Part shown: piece by piece, positions 16,359 to 23,356 of the stretch
Layout: every line of letters starts with the position of its first letter
Numbering within the stretch: position 1 is the stretch's first letter
Source: Cyclobacteriaceae bacterium
GTDB lineage: Bacteria; Bacteroidota; Bacteroidia; Cytophagales; Cyclobacteriaceae
NCBI GenBank assembly: GCA_025455465.1
Contig: JALOMI010000019.1
Location: 1 to 33,010, forward strand
Reading direction: 5' to 3'
DNA length: 33,010 nucleotides
Position numbers and translations under genes: made by a program
Notes under the pieces: model-generated
The model's database searches: none
What the model was told of the DNA's origin: nothing
Seen by the model: the letters and a program-made list of their open reading frames with translations, nothing else

Positions 16359-17360
16359 TCAGCCGCCTATCGTGGACATTGATTCGGATGCCGGCATCCG
16401 GGAAAGGCGAAGTTTTTCAGCCTCAAATCCGTCTTTAGGACGTTGATTGAAGGCCTGCAGAAGACTTGACTTCAGTGCTTCATCATTGCATCCGGAGCGC
16501 ATCCGGTCGCGGATATTCAGCACACCATCATCATACAGGCAGGTTTTTAAAACGCCCTGCGCGGTAATACGTATACGGTTGCACGTTCCGCAAAACGTAC
16601 GGCTGAACGCAGCAATGATACCGATATTGCCGGCATAACCCGGTACCTGGTAATGATAGGCCGTAGAGTTGTCAGGATCAACCAGACGCTGCAAGCCGGG
16701 ATACTGTTGTTTCAGATAATCTTCGATTCTGCGGTACGTCCAGTGCAGCACCGGATAGTGACTGCCTTCACCGTTAAAAGGCATCTCTTCAATAAAACGC
16801 ACCGAGACTGGATGTTGCCGGGTCAATTCGGCCAACGGAATAATATCATCAGTGTTTTTACCCTCCATCACCACCGCATTAATTTTGACGGGAATTTCGT
16901 GGAGCAATAATTTATCCAGTGTTTCCCGTACCAGTTTGTATTCATCTCTTCGGGTGATGCGGTAGAAGCGTTCCTCATCGAGTGTATCCAGGCTGAGGTT
17001 AACCGAAGCAATGCCGAGTGCTTTTAATTCCTCAACATAAGGGGCTGCGAATACACCGTTCGTAGTCAGGTGCACATTGGTTATTCCGTGTATGTCAACA
17101 ATCTTTCTGATCAGTTGCATCAAATCCCTGCGCACAAAGGGTTCGCCACCGGTCAACCTGACTTTCGATATTCCCATCCCAGCCATGATACCCAGCAGGC
17201 GTTCGATCTCTTCAAACGTCAACAACTGCTTTTTAGGTAAGTACTTGATACCTTCCTCTGGCATGCAGTAAAAACAACGCAGGTTGCAGCGATCGGTGAC
17301 AGCCAACCGCACATAGGTTAAGGGCCTTCCGTGATTGTCGAACAGCACCGGTTTACTCAT
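16359..17360 (-). CDS. moaA: GTP 3',8-cyclase MoaA
   Basis: The 333-residue radical-SAM enzyme makes the first step of molybdenum-cofactor synthesis, GTP to 3',8-cyclo-7,8-dihydro-GTP, with MoaC. The N-terminal [4Fe-4S] motif is DRCNLRCFYCMPEEG (about 22-36). The C-terminal second cluster motif is CGTCNRIRITAQGVLKTC (about 260-277). SKVRLTGGEPFVRRDL is the SAM-binding GGE motif and the protein ends with the essential Gly-Gly pair (STIGG). Length is standard. It points away from moaE across a 173-bp control region that contains a symmetrical structure. Confidence 0.97.
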   Translation of the reverse strand: MSKPVLFDNHGRPLTYVRLAVTDRCNLRCFYCMPEEGIKYLPKKQLLTFEEIERLLGIMAGMGISKVRLTGGEPFVRRDLMQLIRKIVDIHGITNVHLTTNGVFAAPYVEELKALGIASVNLSLDTLDEERFYRITRRDEYKLVRETLDKLLLHEIPVKINAVVMEGKNTDDIIPLAELTRQHPVSVRFIEEMPFNGEGSHYPVLHWTYRRIEDYLKQQYPGLQRLVDPDNSTAYHYQVPGYAGNIGIIAAFSRTFCGTCNRIRITAQGVLKTCLYDDGVLNIRDRMRSGCNDEALKSSLLQAFNQRPKDGFEAEKLRLSRMPASESMSTIGG

Positions 17361-17399
17361 GATGGAAAGATATTAATTCTGAAAACAGAAAACACCGGC

Positions 17400-17454
17400 C
17401 GGATCGCTGTGAGGCTATTTTTTCACCTGTCCGGAGCCGCTTCGGGCCGATCCG
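17400..17454. promoter_or_regulatory. Possible structured leader or operator between moaA and moaE
   Basis: A perfect 7-bp inverted pair CGGATCG (17400-17406) and CGATCCG (17448-17454) encloses two smaller hairpins: GTGAG/TTCAC (17409-17413 and 17422-17426) and CCGGA/TTCGG (17431-17435 and 17441-17445, loop GCCGC). Together this can be drawn as a three-way junction on either strand. On the minus strand it would lie in the moaA leader, the position of Moco riboswitches in other bacteria, but it is shorter than that motif. It may instead be an operator or chance. Confidence 0.25.
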
Positions 17455-17533
17455 TGATATTCATTTGGAATTTTTCAGCCAATGTGATACTTTCAATCAC
17501 CCTGCCTTAATACACCAACCAAACTGAGAACCC

Positions 17534-17965
17534 ATGATTAAAATCACCGAAAAACCCATCGACATTCAAAAAGTGACCGACACTGTTTCCAGCCTTAGCG
17601 CTGGGGCCGTGAATGTCTTTATCGGCACCGTGCGCAACAATGCCAACGGAAAAAATGTGGTCTGGCTTGAATATGAAGCGTACGAATCCATGGCTGTTTC
17701 CGAGATTCGCAAAATTATTGATGACGCTTCCCAGCGCTGGCCGATACTCGGTTCCGCTGTCGTTCACCGCGTGGGAACGCTGAAGCCCGGTGAGACATCT
17801 GTTGTGGTAGCGGTATCATCTCCTCACCGGAAAGAATCCTTCGATGCATGCCAATACATCATCGATACTGTCAAAGCAAAAGTTCCCATCTGGAAAAAAG
17901 AGCATTTCGAAGACGGAGAAGAGTGGGTATCGGCCCAGCCGAATGTTTCAAAGAATTACAACTGA
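17534..17965 (+). CDS. moaE: Molybdopterin synthase catalytic subunit MoaE
   Basis: The 143-residue protein is the large subunit of molybdopterin synthase, which with thiocarboxylated MoaD inserts the dithiolene sulfurs into cPMP. Family landmarks include AVNVFIGTVRNNANGK (about 29-44), WLEYEAYESMA, VVHRVGTLKPGETSVVVAVSSPHRKESFDACQYIID (split by me into VHRVGTLKPGE and SSPHRKESFDACQYIID), and the C-terminal KVPIWKKEHFEDG with active-site lysines. Length is standard. Its partner MoaD is not in the window. A weak TTTG-N20-TACTTTC promoter lies at 17464-17494. Confidence 0.95.
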   Translation: MIKITEKPIDIQKVTDTVSSLSAGAVNVFIGTVRNNANGKNVVWLEYEAYESMAVSEIRKIIDDASQRWPILGSAVVHRVGTLKPGETSVVVAVSSPHRKESFDACQYIIDTVKAKVPIWKKEHFEDGEEWVSAQPNVSKNYN

Positions 17966-18078
17966 CTGATCAGCAGTAATATTCCGGTTACCAGGGATAC
18001 GGCCAGCACCATACCTGTAATTAACAGGATGGCCAGATCACGATTAATCGGATTGATGGATTTGAGAACGATCTTCAT
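17956..18078 (-). CDS. Possible 40-residue single-pass membrane protein
   Basis: ATG at 18078 to TAA at 17956 encodes 40 residues: MKIVLKSINPINRD, then one hydrophobic helix (LAILLITGMVLAVSLVTGIL) and a short end. Its stop overlaps the 3' end of convergent moaE by 10 bp. It is too short to be listed by usual ORF cut-offs. The positively charged start before a clean helix argues for a real small protein, but no family is recognised and the gene could be chance. Confidence 0.4.
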   Translation of the reverse strand: MKIVLKSINPINRDLAILLITGMVLAVSLVTGILLLISQL

Positions 18079-18125
18079 AAGCCAAAAAATTTAGACAATG
18101 CAAAGGTACCTCATTCCTAAGTGTT

Positions 18126-18314
18126 TTATTTTAAGCGTAAGGAATTATTCAGAGTACTTTCGATACCTTTAATACGCATCGCGGAATAATTGTTTTCACC
18201 TGCCTCAAAAAGTTTTTTATCTGATTGAAATTGAGGCAATTGCAGATTCATGAATAGGCCACTTTGGATAACTGCGGGTGACTGCAACCGTTTTCTGATA
18301 AAGTCGCTTTTCAA
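18126..18314 (-). CDS. Doubtful 62-residue ORF overlapping the mobA stop
   Basis: A TTG start overlaps the mobA stop (TTGA at 18314-18311), which would permit coupled translation. The product (MKSDFIRKRLQSPAVIQSGL...) has no signal, membrane helix or family that I recognise. It may be a real small protein, the worn remnant of a larger gene, or chance. Together with the small frame at 17956 it fills the otherwise empty 18079-18310 stretch. Confidence 0.2.
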   Translation of the reverse strand: MKSDFIRKRLQSPAVIQSGLFMNLQLPQFQSDKKLFEAGENNYSAMRIKGIESTLNNSLRLK

Positions 18315-18898
18315 ACGATTTTGGAGGACAATCCAATAAAATTTTTCAGCTCTTCCGGAGTGTTGATGTTCAGAAGATAGTTCTTGTCAGGTACAGGTAT
18401 GATATTCACCGGGTGCCTGCTTATAAAATCACGCAGACTAACATGACCAAGATGATAAAAATCTTCCAGCGGCCGATAAGCATGGCGTTTCCACAACGCC
18501 AGCAGTGGCTCTGGTGAATTTCCGGAGGAGTCATAAAAGCAGGAAGCCATTGACTGCGAATCCTTATGACTGATCAGATAACGAATCAGTTTATCATCGA
18601 CCAAAGGCATATCCACCGGCACGGTTAACCAGCACACATCCGGGTGCTTTTGGATAGCCGTAAGCAATCCATTCATCGGATTATCACCTTCATAATAATC
18701 CGGCAGCGGATTATAGCCCTCGTACGATTCATCAGCTTGTTTACAGGAAACATAAACCTTGCGGCAATAGCGCTGCAGCAATTCATACAAATAGACATAC
18801 TGCGGTTTGCCGTGGTAATGCATTAAGGCCTTGCTTGTACCCATTCTTGAACTGCGGCCACCGGCAAGTATCAGCCCATATAACGGTGCATCAGTCAT
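18311..18898 (-). CDS. mobA: Molybdenum cofactor guanylyltransferase
   Basis: The 195-residue protein starts at ATG 18898 with MTDAPLYGLILAGGRSSRMG, the nucleotide-binding signature LAGGxSxRMG, followed by SKALMHYHGKPQ. VDMPLVDD (about 95-102) holds the metal-binding Asp. It joins GMP to Mo-molybdopterin to give the MGD form of the cofactor. The frame is open further upstream to 19021, but that extension overlaps the channel gene and lacks the family start. It overlaps the channel gene's end by 8 bp, so the two are likely co-transcribed. Confidence 0.88.
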   Translation of the reverse strand: MTDAPLYGLILAGGRSSRMGTSKALMHYHGKPQYVYLYELLQRYCRKVYVSCKQADESYEGYNPLPDYYEGDNPMNGLLTAIQKHPDVCWLTVPVDMPLVDDKLIRYLISHKDSQSMASCFYDSSGNSPEPLLALWKRHAYRPLEDFYHLGHVSLRDFISRHPVNIIPVPDKNYLLNINTPEELKNFIGLSSKIV

Positions 18899-19688
18899 GA
18901 AAGTCTTTACCACAATGAGGACAGGTATGTTTTTTACCCTGTGGCTTGTGCAGCAATTCAAAAAATCCAGAAGACAATATACCGGCAGGTAAAGCCAGAA
19001 TGGCCACACCGATGAGCGCAATTAATCCTCCCAGTAACTTACCCAAAGGCGTGACCGGCACAACATCGCCATAACCGACTGTGGTTAAGGTGGCAACTCC
19101 CCACCACATCGCATCCGGAATTGAACCGAATTTATCCGGCTGTGCATCATGCTCAGCGTAATACATGAAAAACGATATGATTACAAGAATAAACATGATA
19201 AACAGCAGACTTAACATCAGCTGTTCCTTGCGGTCATACAAAACACGCTTGAAAATCTCCCAGGCTGTCAGATAGCGGGTAATTTTGAACATCCTGAACA
19301 GCGCCATCAACCGAAGAATCCGGAGAAAACGTAAATCAAAGGGAAAAAATGTCAGGTAAAAAGGAAGGATAGCCAGCAAATCAATGATGGCCATATTGCT
19401 CATTAAGTAGTTTAGCCTTCCTTTAATGGGATCCTTATAGCGCTGATCTTCTACAGCAACATAAACCCGGGCGATGTATTCAATACTAAAAAACAGAACT
19501 GAGAATAATTCAAAGGCATCGAAGACCTCCTCATGCTGCTCGTAATAATCGTGCATGGAGGAGAGTACAATCGCAGCAATGTTCAAAATGATCAGTATAA
19601 CCAGAATGAATTCAAAAAGTCGTTCCAGAAACTTATCCGTTTGGAATCCGGGCTCAAGGATCAGGTAAAGCTTTTTTCGGAATGTCAT
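18891..19688 (-). CDS. Voltage-gated potassium channel
   Basis: The 265-residue protein has the six-helix voltage-gated layout: S1 about 27-45, S2 about 60-80, S3 about 97-114, S4 about 118-140 with spaced arginines (R120, R123, R126, R132), S5 about 157-177, a pore helix and the K+ filter TTVGYGD (202-208), and S6 about 215-240. The C-terminus ends with CPHCGKDFHD, a single Cys-x2-Cys knuckle that could bind metal in an oligomer. It is set in the Moco gene row: 2 bp after moaC and overlapping mobA by 8 bp. Co-transcription is likely; a functional link to Moco is not shown. Confidence 0.92.
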   Translation of the reverse strand: MTFRKKLYLILEPGFQTDKFLERLFEFILVILIILNIAAIVLSSMHDYYEQHEEVFDAFELFSVLFFSIEYIARVYVAVEDQRYKDPIKGRLNYLMSNMAIIDLLAILPFYLTFFPFDLRFLRILRLMALFRMFKITRYLTAWEIFKRVLYDRKEQLMLSLLFIMFILVIISFFMYYAEHDAQPDKFGSIPDAMWWGVATLTTVGYGDVVPVTPLGKLLGGLIALIGVAILALPAGILSSGFFELLHKPQGKKHTCPHCGKDFHD

Positions 19689-19690
19689 GA

Positions 19691-20170
19691 CTAGTCTCGT
19701 TTATAATTTTTCTTTCCACCAGTTTTTTCTATCAACCGGATGTCTGTAATCACTATGTCGTGGGATAATGCCTTACACATATCATAAATAGTCAATGCAG
19801 CTACACTGACTGCTGTTAGTGCTTCCATTTCTACACCGGTTTTGGAACCAATAGATGCAGAAGCGTGAATAATGACCCGGTCTGCTGACGGCTCAATACG
19901 GATTTTGCAATCCTCCAAAGGAATAGGATGCGTCAACGGAATCAGATCTGCTGTACGCTTGGCTGCCATCACCCCGGCAATAATTGCCGTCTGAAATACA
20001 GGTCCCTTTCTCGTTTGAAGTTCCTGGTCTTTGATCAACTGCATGATTTCCTTACCGAGAATTACGGTGCCCTCAGCACGTGCAACGCGATGTGTTACCG
20101 CTTTGGAAGACACATCCACCATCCCAGGGTTCCCTGCTTCATCGGTGTGGGTTAATTTTTTACCTTTCAT
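19691..20170 (-). CDS. moaC: Cyclic pyranopterin monophosphate synthase MoaC
   Basis: The 159-residue protein converts MoaA's product to cPMP. Family features: LTHTDEAGNPGMVDVSSKAV near the start (MVDVSxK), IAGVMAAKRTADLIPLTHPI (about 68-87) with the conserved KxTxxLIPLCHP form (His in HP, though Cys is Thr here as in many), and VEMEALTAVSVAALTIYDM (about 112-130), followed by a basic C-terminus. Length is standard. It is divergent from moeA across 53 bp and leads the minus-strand row moaC-channel-mobA. Confidence 0.96.
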   Translation of the reverse strand: MKGKKLTHTDEAGNPGMVDVSSKAVTHRVARAEGTVILGKEIMQLIKDQELQTRKGPVFQTAIIAGVMAAKRTADLIPLTHPIPLEDCKIRIEPSADRVIIHASASIGSKTGVEMEALTAVSVAALTIYDMCKALSHDIVITDIRLIEKTGGKKNYKRD

Positions 20171-20223
20171 CGTCCATGTATTGATACCATGGCTAGAAAG
20201 TTAACACTTTAATTTTTGGATTT

Positions 20224-21414
20224 ATGACAAGCGTGGTCGAAGCTGATTACATCATTCAATCCGTAAATATCGCCTTGCCCGTAGTTCAGGTATCCATCGA
20301 AGAAATTAACGGGCATATTTTGGCCGAGCCTGTTTATACCGATCGCGACCTTCCACCTTATCATCGCGTTACGATGGATGGTATAGCCGTGCAAAGTGCT
20401 TCGCTCATGCCCGGGAAAATGTTTTCTGTACAAGGCGTACAGCCAGCAGGTGCTGAACCCATGACTCTTCTCTCCCCTGATCATTGCATTCGGGTGATGA
20501 CGGGAGCCAAACTTCCGGTTGGAACTGACACTGTTATCCCAAAAGAATTATTGTCCGTTGAAGAGAACGGTATTCGTGTTGCGGATGATAAAATTAAACC
20601 TGGAATAAATATTCATTTTCGAGGCAGTGATTGCCGGCAGGGCGATTGCCTGCTACAACCAGGTACCCGGCTTACACCAGCAGAGGTTGGCATACTGGCT
20701 GCTACCGGTAAAGCATTGACTCAGGTTTTTGGATTTCCGAAAACGGCTGTCATTTCAACTGGTGATGAACTGGTAGATCTCCATGATCAACCAAAACCCT
20801 GGCAGGTGAGGCGCTCCAACAGCTACATGCTGCAAACAGCGATGCGTAGCTTAGGATGGCATTCAGACCGTTATCATTTTAATGATGACGAAAATTTGAT
20901 TAAGCATGAACTGAAGCGATTGCTTGGCATTTACAACATCGTCATTTTATCCGGTGGCGTATCCCAGGGTGATTTTGATTTTATTCCGTCTGTTTTGGAT
21001 ACCTGTGGCATCCGAAAAAAAATTCATCACATCGCCCAGCGGCCCGGTAAGCCTTTCTGGTTTGGTGCTGATGAAACAGCAAGTAAAATTGTCTTCGCCT
21101 TACCTGGTAATCCTGTAGCCAGCTTCGTCAGCTTCTTTCGGTATATCAAACCATGGATGCACCGCCAGATGGGTGTTCATGACCATTTTCCAACTGCACA
21201 GTTGGCCGATGATTTCAGTTTCAAACCGGCATTGACGTACTTCCTTCAGGTAAAGCTGAAAATTGAGAATGGGTTGTTGAAAGCGAAACCTGTTCCGGGT
21301 GGCGGGTCGGGTGATTTTCATAACCTGATCCACTCTGATGGATTTCTGGAATTGCCTCCGGACCGAAATGAATTTTACCGGGGCGAATCATTCCCGCTGA
21401 TCAGATTTCGTTAA
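20224..21414 (+). CDS. moeA: Molybdopterin molybdenumtransferase MoeA
   Basis: The 396-residue protein inserts molybdate into adenylated molybdopterin. Landmarks: GHILAEPVYTDRDLPPYHRVTMDG (about 32-55, the PPxxxSxMDG form, with Thr here), VMTGAKLPVGTDTVIP (about 92-107), ISTGDELVD, VILSGGVSQGDFDFIP (about 239-254) and FALPGNPVASFVSFF. Length fits MoeA without a fused Cnx1G part. The TAA stop shares TTAA with the stop of the convergent histidine kinase gene, so the two genes overlap by four bases and no terminator can stand between them. Confidence 0.96.
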   Translation: MTSVVEADYIIQSVNIALPVVQVSIEEINGHILAEPVYTDRDLPPYHRVTMDGIAVQSASLMPGKMFSVQGVQPAGAEPMTLLSPDHCIRVMTGAKLPVGTDTVIPKELLSVEENGIRVADDKIKPGINIHFRGSDCRQGDCLLQPGTRLTPAEVGILAATGKALTQVFGFPKTAVISTGDELVDLHDQPKPWQVRRSNSYMLQTAMRSLGWHSDRYHFNDDENLIKHELKRLLGIYNIVILSGGVSQGDFDFIPSVLDTCGIRKKIHHIAQRPGKPFWFGADETASKIVFALPGNPVASFVSFFRYIKPWMHRQMGVHDHFPTAQLADDFSFKPALTYFLQVKLKIENGLLKAKPVPGGGSGDFHNLIHSDGFLELPPDRNEFYRGESFPLIRFR

Positions 21415-22673
21415 GCCGTAGAAACACTGTCTTTACCAAAATCAAAACGTATGATGGTGCCCTTGTCGGTGCTGTCTATGGTCAGGTCGACATTCAAGAA
21501 GGTGGCTATGCGATGCATTATTTGAAGGCCGAATCCGGATTTATCATTTTTGGCATCGGTTAGAAAGACATGCCCGCGTTTAACCTGATCAATCAATGTC
21601 GTTGGTATTCCATTTCCGGTATCCGTCACTTCAACAACCGCACCATGTTCACGTTGACTAATAGTTAAACTGACAGATCCGGGTGCGGTCGTATAGCGGA
21701 TCGCATTAATGACAGCATTCTGAATCATCATCAACACCATGGAATAATTCGAGTTCGCAATAGGCACCGCTACGTCTGCTTCCACCGAAAAGTTCAGCCC
21801 TTTTTCACGGGCCACCGGTTCCCAGGTCTCGATCACTTCCTGCACTACCTGGCATAAATCAACCATCTCATTTTTCACATATTGGGCATTGCTGATCTTA
21901 GAGATCAGTAACAAGGAATTCACCAGGTGCTTAAAGCGTTGAATGGTCTGTTGCATGTCCATCAAACGTTGGAGCTCCTCCGGACTCAGGTGAGACTCCG
22001 AAAGCATGTTCTCAATTTTTGATTGAATCACCGAAATCGGTGTAAGGCTGTTGATGGCTTCATCTAAAATCTTGAAATCCTTCGTACCGGTTTTTATTGG
22101 CTCATAGGTATACTGGCTGGGCTCGCGTATCTCTGGTATTTTTTTATAAATGATTTTATTGAACGGACGGAGAATAACACCATGAAAGGAAGTATCCATG
22201 ATAATGGTGATACCGATGAAGATAAAGAAAGCCGCGACAATCAGTGAAGATATTACTTTCTCTATTTGCTGAATAGTTGCCAGGCTTCGCCCGATTTCCA
22301 GCAGGTAGGTATTCCCACCTTCCTGAAAAGTGTAGGCAAGAACACGGTAAGAAACAACATCCTCTTCAATAATGCGCTCTTCGTTAAAGATGGTGTCAAG
22401 AGTGGTGTTGTCAACAATCCTCTCCAGTGAAATATATTCTTCTTTCAGCAGGTTATAACTTCCGTACCCGCTCTCTGGATCATCCTGAAAAAAATTCTCA
22501 ATGCCTTCGTCAGCGATAATCTCCAGCACTTGGCTGCGCTTCTCGAGCAAGCGGTCATCCGTATAATCCAAGGCATATTTCTTCAGCAGGTAGGGTCCTA
22601 CAGAAAAGAAAACCAGCAGAATAACCCCTTTCGACAAGAGGTTGAACAGAATCATTTTATAGGAGAGTCGCAC
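21411..22673 (-). CDS. Sensor histidine kinase without visible H-box histidine
   Basis: With a GTG start at 22673, 5 bp after the response-regulator stop, the protein has 420 residues (MRLSYK...); ATG 22655 is an alternative. Membrane helices lie at about 8-28 and 140-160 with a 110-residue acidic sensor domain between. The ATPase domain is intact: N box NAVINAIRY (319-327), G1 DTGNGIP (351-357) and G2 GFGLQI (380-385). The H-box, normally SHExxTP, reads AINSLTPIS: the phospho-acceptor place (207) is Ile. The text jumps from the linker (FKILDEAINS) to LTPISVIQS, as though a piece of about 20-25 residues containing the His was lost in frame. It may not autophosphorylate in the usual way. Confidence 0.85.
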   Translation of the reverse strand: MRLSYKMILFNLLSKGVILLVFFSVGPYLLKKYALDYTDDRLLEKRSQVLEIIADEGIENFFQDDPESGYGSYNLLKEEYISLERIVDNTTLDTIFNEERIIEEDVVSYRVLAYTFQEGGNTYLLEIGRSLATIQQIEKVISSLIVAAFFIFIGITIIMDTSFHGVILRPFNKIIYKKIPEIREPSQYTYEPIKTGTKDFKILDEAINSLTPISVIQSKIENMLSESHLSPEELQRLMDMQQTIQRFKHLVNSLLLISKISNAQYVKNEMVDLCQVVQEVIETWEPVAREKGLNFSVEADVAVPIANSNYSMVLMMIQNAVINAIRYTTAPGSVSLTISQREHGAVVEVTDTGNGIPTTLIDQVKRGHVFLTDAKNDKSGFGLQIMHRIATFLNVDLTIDSTDKGTIIRFDFGKDSVSTA

Positions 22674-22678
22674 GCTTG

Positions 22679-23356
22679 CTATAAGAGTTGGATCCGGTAA
22701 CCTACACCACGTACGGTTTCCAGCCAATCAACCGGAGCAAAGGACCCAAGTTTCTTACGCACATTCTTCACATGCACGTCAATAAAATTCGACTGGTGAT
22801 CATCTTCAAAATATTCGCCCCAGATGTGCTCGGCCAGTTGAAACCGGTTAATGACTTTATTTTTATGAATCAGTAAAAAATACAGCAAGTCAAATTCCTT
22901 TTTGGTTAGTTCAATAACATTGCCGTTATGAGCTACTTCGCGCTTTTGTGTATCCATGGTAAATCCCCCAAACGCAATGGCTGTTTCATTCCAACCACTC
23001 TTTCTGCGAAGAATGGCCTGCATGCGCGCTTTCATTTCGAGCAAAGAAAATGGCTTGGCCAGGTAATCATCCGCACCGCTCAGCAAGCCCTCCACTTTAT
23101 CCTGCACTTCGCCACGGGCAGTGATGATAATATACAAAGCACTTTCCTGGGTTTTCTTTGCTTCTTTCAGCAAGTCCATACCGTTACCATCCGGCAAACC
23201 CAGGTCAATCAGAATAAAATCGAAGCTGCCACCAGCTAATTTTTCTGTTGCTTCCTTGTAGGAATGCGCCAAGGTACAGTGAAAATTTTCTTTTTGCAGG
23301 TAACTCTTGATCTCTTCGGCTAACTCACGTTGATCTTCAATTATCAGCGTTCTCAT
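22679..23356 (-). CDS. OmpR/PhoB-type response regulator
   Basis: The 225-residue protein has a complete receiver domain: acidic pair E7/D8, phospho-acceptor D51 in LIDLGLPDGNG, Thr in IIITARGE and Lys in DDYLAKPFSL. The C-terminal winged helix (about 125-225) includes KKEFDLLYFLLIHKNKV and VDVHVKNVRKKLG, ending TVRGVGYRIQLL. The 4-bp ATGA overlap with the barrel gene and the touching kinase gene show a single transcription unit. It is probably a DNA-binding regulator of this locus or of envelope genes. Confidence 0.94.
   Translation of the reverse strand: MRTLIIEDQRELAEEIKSYLQKENFHCTLAHSYKEATEKLAGGSFDFILIDLGLPDGNGMDLLKEAKKTQESALYIIITARGEVQDKVEGLLSGADDYLAKPFSLLEMKARMQAILRRKSGWNETAIAFGGFTMDTQKREVAHNGNVIELTKKEFDLLYFLLIHKNKVINRFQLAEHIWGEYFEDDHQSNFIDVHVKNVRKKLGSFAPVDWLETVRGVGYRIQLL

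Noticed and set aside
21411-21414. Frameshift or assembly problem where moeA and the kinase gene meet
   Set aside because: Both proteins have full-length ends; the convergent stops simply share TTAA.
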